From: Flavobacterium bernardetii
GTDB taxonomy: Bacteria > Bacteroidota > Bacteroidia > Flavobacteriales > Flavobacteriaceae
Direction: 5' to 3'
DNA: 64,000 nt
NCBI RefSeq assembly: GCF_011305415.1
Contig: NZ_JAANOQ010000007.1
Span: 163,218-227,217, forward strand
The notes under the pieces are model-generated. The model worked only from the letters and a program-made list of their open reading frames with translations. It had not been told where the DNA came from and did not search any database. The stretch's first letter is position 1; the number at the start of each line of letters is the position of its first letter. The translations under genes and the position numbers were made by a program. This document shows positions 60,901 to 64,000 of the stretch, piece by piece.

Positions 60901-63699
60901 AGCAGTAGAAACTGCTGGAGGATTTGTTGAAAATCCAGCTGCACCCGCTAAAGGTAATGCTGCAACATTTGGTGCTGCTGCATTATCTTGAGCTACAAAA
61001 TAATATGTTATTATATCACCATAAACTGAGCCTGAACCAATTGTGAAATTATAAACTCCAGCACCCATATCAACACCTGTTGTTGCTATATATGCTCCTG
61101 CATTTATTCTCCAGTATGCTACAGGCAAACCAATTCCTGCTGAAACACCACTTGCATCAGTTATAGTTGCAGAAACAACTCTATCTCCTTGTATACAAGA
61201 AGCTGTAGGGGCTGTATGAGAAATTGTTGGCGCAGTAAAATCGGCTAAAACTCCAGTAAATTCATCAGCACCTACGTCTGGCGTAGTAACATTTCTTATA
61301 TTCCCATCAAAATCATCAGTAATTCCTGAAACTGTTGCACCACCACTTTCAATCTGCGTTGCTACAGCTGTATCAATATGTAAAAAATTTATATTAGAAC
61401 CAGTAGTAGAAACAAATGTTGGATTTTCAGTTATTGAAGCTGTATCTCTTGGTGTTACCCTTGCTTTGAAAGCTACTAATGTAGCATCTGTATTTGTTCC
61501 ATCAGTAAATATTGTACTTCCATAAAATAAATTATTATTTGATGCGGCAGCGTAAGATGTCAAAGTTGTTGATGAACGTCTGTAAGCAGCTGCTAAACCA
61601 GTAGAATTTGCAGTCGAAGTATTATTAAAAATATTATTTCTTAAATCTAAGTTTGTTGTAGAAGAAACATTTAAAGCACTGGTTCCAAAAACAGCTCCCG
61701 AACTTGTAGCATTTAAATTAATTGTGTTATAATAAACATTTGCATTTGTTGAAGCAATGTCAATACCTCTAATCGCATTTGCAACATTTGCCGCTGTAGC
61801 ACGTAAATCGCCAATAATATTATTATATATTGTATTTGTAGTACCTCCAGAAGCATTAATACCATAAATAATGGCACCTGTACTAGTTGAAGATAAATTA
61901 TAAATTTTATTATTATAAATTGAATTTGTAGTACCTGCACTTTGTCTAATTCCAGTAATAGCACCGACAGTTCCACCAGTTGTACCTGTACTATTTAAAT
62001 CATAAATTTGATTTCCAAAAATAGTAGCATTTCCAACACTAAATACAATACCAGTAAAAGTTGCTCCTCCAGCTCCACCACTAGTTGTAGTGAAATTATA
62101 AACTTGGTTATTAGAACAAGTATGTGTTCCTGAAACAGTATTGATATTAATACCATTAATTGTACCTGTAGTTGGAGTTGATAAATTTCTAACAATATTA
62201 TTAGAAATATTCATTAATGTTGCAGATGATAAATCATAAATACCATCAATACCTCCTGTTGAAGCTACTGTCGAATAGCTTATGTTTTCAACTAAATTTC
62301 CAATACTAGTCCATAAACCCACTGGAGTTGCTGCTTTAACACATCTCATTGATCCTGAAGCACCAGTTCTTACAATATTAGAAACTATATTATTGTTTGT
62401 ATTAAGAATTCCTCCTGGAGATCCTCCTTCTATCATTACCCAAGTTCCCGTTCCTGCTAAAGCAAAACCAGCAGCTTGAGTTACAGTGTTGTTATTGATA
62501 TTAACAGTTGCAGCAGACGAACCATTTAAAATTCCGTTAATTGTTGCGGAAGTTTGAGTAGGATAACCCAAAGCAACAATATTATTGTTAATATTAATTG
62601 TATTAGAAGCAGCTGTTGAACCAGACGCATTATTAATACCTTCCAATAAACTTGTTGTTGCACCCGAAATAACTGTTATGTTATTATTTGTTATATTAGC
62701 AGAAGCTGATACTGCAGTATTAATATAAATACCTCTTAATGTTGTTAGATGATTTACACCAGTACCATTATTGTTATTTACAATATTATAATTAACATTT
62801 AATCCATATTGAGCTAACGTTCTTATACCTGCAGAAGGATTTGTAGCTGCGCCACCTCCAAAATTTAAGATTGAGTTACCAAAACCTAAAGCACCAATTT
62901 CATTGTTTGTATCTGCTAAAGTAAATGGAGTTACAGCAGCAAAACCAATTAAAACAATACCATAATTTCCACTATTTATAGTGTTATTATAAAATTTATT
63001 ATTTGAATTTGATCCAGAAGCCGCCGTTACAGTCAACACAGTTGTTGAAGCTAAGGCAGTAGAATTCATCATTGCTACACCAACAGAACCCTCAACCATA
63101 GGAGCGGTTGAATTAGCATTATTAACACGTTGCATGTTAAATATACAATTTTGAATAGTGTTGTTTTGACAACCATCTGTAGCAGATAACTTAAACATAC
63201 CTAAACCAACTTCCATAGTAGCAGGATTTGTAGTATTCCCATCTGTAAAGGTTATTCCGTTAATAGTGACATAATCGACACCAACTAATTTTAATATACC
63301 GTCCGGAACAGCACTTGCTGGGGTTGCGGTACCTACACCTGCATTCAGTATTGTAGCGCTTCCTGCCCCAATTAGTGTAACAGTGTTTGTGGCATTTAGT
63401 ACAGCATTAAGTGATGCACTACCTAACTGCAATCCAGTTGAAGGAGTTGTTTCATTTCCAGCTGCTAAGACTAAAGTTACTGGCCCAGTCATTGTAGTTA
63501 CTGCATTCAAATCAGTTAATGCTGTAGCTAACGAAGTATAACTTGCAGCTAAATTTGGAGTAGTGTTTGTGTTATTTGTAACTGTAACAGCAATTTGTGC
63601 GTTAACATTACTTACAAATAAACAAAACATAATCATTAAAAACATTAATACCTTATTGGTACTTAACATTTTTTCAAAAAAAAAGTAATTTTTTTTCAT
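57970..63699 (-). CDS. Giant beta-helix surface protein with T9SS type A sorting domain
   Basis: A 1909-residue surface protein. Signal peptide about 1-34 (FVSNVNAQ). Residues 35-815 and 940-1425 are Asn/Thr/Ser-rich parallel beta-helix (NosD-like) regions, rich in short repeats such as IYNNTI and NNIVS; each ends with a near-identical TTPDxGADEF motif near residues 813 and 1423. A Cys-containing Ig-like domain (about 820-935) separates them. Residues 1529-1747 are three near-identical 73-residue repeats (each with VTACDSYTLPALTVG). The last ~75 residues are a T9SS type A sorting domain (YYPNPVKDIFNVKY to KIYKN). Expected on the cell surface, with adhesion or glycan-binding likely but unproven. 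Confidence 0.86.
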   Translation of the reverse strand: MKKNYFFFEKMLSTNKVLMFLMIMFCLFVSNVNAQIAVTVTNNTNTTPNLAASYTSLATALTDLNAVTTMTGPVTLVLAAGNETTPSTGLQLGSASLNAVLNATNTVTLIGAGSATILNAGVGTATPASAVPDGILKLVGVDYVTINGITFTDGNTTNPATMEVGLGMFKLSATDGCQNNTIQNCIFNMQRVNNANSTAPMVEGSVGVAMMNSTALASTTVLTVTAASGSNSNNKFYNNTINSGNYGIVLIGFAAVTPFTLADTNNEIGALGFGNSILNFGGGAATNPSAGIRTLAQYGLNVNYNIVNNNNGTGVNHLTTLRGIYINTAVSASANITNNNITVISGATTSLLEGINNASGSTAASNTININNNIVALGYPTQTSATINGILNGSSAATVNINNNTVTQAAGFALAGTGTWVMIEGGSPGGILNTNNNIVSNIVRTGASGSMRCVKAATPVGLWTSIGNLVENISYSTVASTGGIDGIYDLSSATLMNISNNIVRNLSTPTTGTINGININTVSGTHTCSNNQVYNFTTTSGGAGGATFTGIVFSVGNATIFGNQIYDLNSTGTTGGTVGAITGIRQSAGTTNSIYNNKIYNLSSTSTGAIIYGINASGGTTNTIYNNIIGDLRATAANVANAIRGIDIASTNANVYYNTINLNATSSGAVFGTSALNVSSTTNLDLRNNIFNNTSTANSTGLAAAYRRSSTTLTSYAAASNNNLFYGSTIFTDGTNTDATLVAFKARVTPRDTASITENPTFVSTTGSNINFLHIDTAVATQIESGGATVSGITDDFDGNIRNVTTPDVGADEFTGVLADFTAPTISHTAPTASCIQGDRVVSATITDASGVSAGIGLPVAYWRINAGAYIATTGVDMGAGVYNFTIGSGSVYGDIITYYFVAQDNAAAPNVAALPLAGAAGFSTNPPAVSTAPTTPFSTTLLSALSGTYTVGAAGNYTTLTAAVNDFNIRCLSGPVVFDLLDTTYPSETFPITIQQNVDTNATNTLTIKPATGVTTSITGSNASAIVKLNGADYVTIDGSNNGSNSRDLIIENTNASGTVVWIASASISNGSLNNVVKNSNFIGGSSTTTVGGVLLSGIALGAAAESPNNNITINNNNFTKMQNGVFAIGNATTPDTGWNITNNIFGSAVVASKLGFRGIAVQNAQNFIVSGNQITGVTTASTSTASGILVGANAFNGSVFNNTISDIKNTNTGGYGANGIQLNSSNTTANMLVYNNFIFNVAGNGYALGTAVSDNGYGIICTAGAGYSIYNNTVVLNSNQTVSGLPAAFNVTAGVSAAGAINLRNNIFVNTQTQTGERYVIYCSSPNTIFSAIDYNDYYTTGTNLGFIGSARTNLAAIQAGFGQNTASLSLLPVFVSATDLHLVTTTNTAIDNKGTAIAAVTLDIDGNVRSATTPDMGADEFTSTACTSAIGGTASALVSTFCDSGSTTVSSTGYSTGFSTTYQWQSSVDLAFTTPINEGAALTVYADLVTPTITTTTYYRLAVTCVENGQASFSNVVTLTINVSPNADAPANVTACDSYTLPALTVGNYFTGTGGTGTALSAGNNITSTQTIYVYAQTGTTPNCTDENSFTVTINTTPVADAPANVTACDSYTLPALTVGNYFTGAGGTGTALSAGNTISSSQTIYVYAQTGTTPNCTDENSFSVTINTSPIADAPANVTACDSYTLPALTVGNYFSGAGGTGTALSAGNSITSTQTIYVYAQTGTTPNCTDENSFTVTITAATISGVTTQVINGGVAADATIEDIVVTSNGTVTWFASSADATANINPLPAGTQLVSGNIYYGVTNIGICRSTTLAVTVTVVLGNTSFDLSQLNYYPNPVKDIFNVKYNKEIVSIEVYDLTGRNVISIKPNTLEVQLNMTNLSSAMYIVRLQSVDGFTDLKIYKN
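58457..59113. repeat. Three tandem 219-bp repeats in the beta-helix gene
   Basis: Unit boundaries at 58457, 58676 and 58895; each is 219 bases (73 codons). The anchor GTTACGTTTGCTGG is at 58871 and 59090, and its variant at 58652. Near-identical units indicate recent duplication or gene conversion. Confidence 0.85.
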
Positions 63700-63816
63700 C
63701 GATTTAAGGTTGTTTGTTAAAAAAATTTAAATAGTCTACTAAAATAGTAATTATTTTAACAAAACGCGATTTAATATCGATAAAAATAATCAATATCCGA
63801 CAAAATACATAAAAAA

Positions 63817-63846
63817 CAAAAAACCTTTCGTTTGAAAGGCTTTTTT
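63817..63846 (-). terminator. Intrinsic terminator in the OmpA/beta-helix spacer
   Basis: Minus-strand CCTTTC / GAAAGG hairpin with an ACTT-like loop and a T run; the second of two hairpins after the OmpA-like gene. Confidence 0.6.
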
Positions 63847-63872
63847 ATAGAGAATAAATTTATTAAAACAAC

Positions 63873-63906
63873 AAAGAGGAGTTAAAACATTTTATTAACT
63901 CCTCTT
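63873..63906 (-). terminator. Intrinsic terminator after the OmpA-like gene
   Basis: Arms AAGAGGAGTTAA (minus strand; its complement read as TTAACTCCTCTT) with a 9-base loop at 63886-63894 and a following T-rich run, 13 bases after the stop codon. Confidence 0.75.
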
Positions 63907-63919
63907 CTTGTTTTATCTA

Positions 63920-64000
63920 TTACTTTTTAATAATCAAGAACTCACTACGTCTGTTTTGAGCGTGTTCTTCTTCAGTACAGTCTGTACAAGGAACTTTTGG
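63920..64000 (-). CDS. OmpA-family protein, C-terminal fragment
   Basis: The last 26 residues of a gene that enters from the right edge. PKVPCTDCTEEEHAQNRRSEFLII shows the CTEEEHxxNRRxEF end of OmpA-like peptidoglycan-binding domains, the region that holds the meso-diaminopimelate-contacting Arg. The protein probably links the outer membrane to peptidoglycan. Only the tail is visible, so domain content upstream cannot be stated. Confidence 0.85.
   Translation of the reverse strand, partial: PKVPCTDCTEEEHAQNRRSEFLIIKK

Noticed and set aside
61713..62195. Leu/Gln/Val-rich alternate frames in the beta-helix gene
   Set aside because: They are out-of-frame readings of the Asn/Thr/Ser-rich repeats; the long frame is continuous over them.
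1..64000. Genomic island, prophage or defence system
   Set aside because: Genes are mostly conserved core and surface-protein functions, with uniform AT-rich composition and no integrase, phage, toxin-antitoxin or restriction genes recognised.

Overview
The window is AT-rich chromosomal DNA from a member of the Flavobacteriaceae, most likely Flavobacterium or a close relative. The evidence is: T9SS sorting domains of both type A and type B, an SDR-type L-threonine dehydrogenase, a class II HMG-CoA reductase, Omp28, DUF6029 and POT families typical of Bacteroidota, TAnnTTTG -7 promoter boxes in front of many genes, and short palindromic repeats of the kind scattered through Flavobacterium intergenic regions. 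No transposase, phage, CRISPR or restriction gene was seen. The window is mainly core genome with surface and secreted protein genes mixed in.

Layout. 1-4752: 5' end of mfd, a small lipoprotein, L-threonine dehydrogenase, then a leftward rbfA / LolCE-like permease / SnoaL-like lipoprotein operon divergent from methylmalonyl-CoA epimerase. 4836-6512: a CAT-anticodon tRNA, a very small PPPPGxPID membrane protein and a secreted Ycf48-like T9SS cargo. 6615-12321: ribE divergent from pdxA, then the conserved DUF177-rpmF-fabH-accB-accC block that links L32 with fatty-acid synthesis. 12378-21110: an ACT-like protein, YraN, an S66 peptidase, metG, a HAD phosphatase, a CAT-fold acetyltransferase, an HRDC protein, two tandem minimal SSBs and small hypotheticals. 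21102-23527: GHMP kinase and HMG-CoA reductase (mevalonate pathway). 23567-30049: a 2160-residue hybrid sensor kinase.

30174-37790: a peptide-utilisation block of a DPP IV-type peptidase, three successive POT transporters and a periplasmic thioredoxin-like protein. 37794-42010: leftward lpxB / glutaredoxin-like / NlpC-P60 / comEC operon. 42091-50246: a serine beta-lactamase-fold hydrolase, a 1135-residue putative outer-membrane protein, a DUF6029 barrel with a TlpA thioredoxin, and a divergent Omp28 lipoprotein. 50353-57865: a T9SS type B surface protein, a crotonase, a two-helix small protein, a 2OG-Fe(II) oxygenase, QueD and a tRNA-dihydrouridine synthase, separated by repeat-rich intergenic DNA. 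57970-63699: a 1909-residue beta-helix T9SS cargo with three 219-bp tandem repeats. The end of an OmpA-family gene closes the window.

The most interesting signals are: different palindromic repeat families packed together at 54918-55175, one of which also sits in frame inside a coding gene at 20888-20915; the multi-copy hairpin repeats at 56571-56874; the sensor kinase with an extra multi-TM module; the SprA-like uncharacterised protein; and the tandem tail-less SSB pair. I did not find a clearly novel defence or biosynthetic system. Functional assignments rest on motif recognition and remembered family features; no database search was run.
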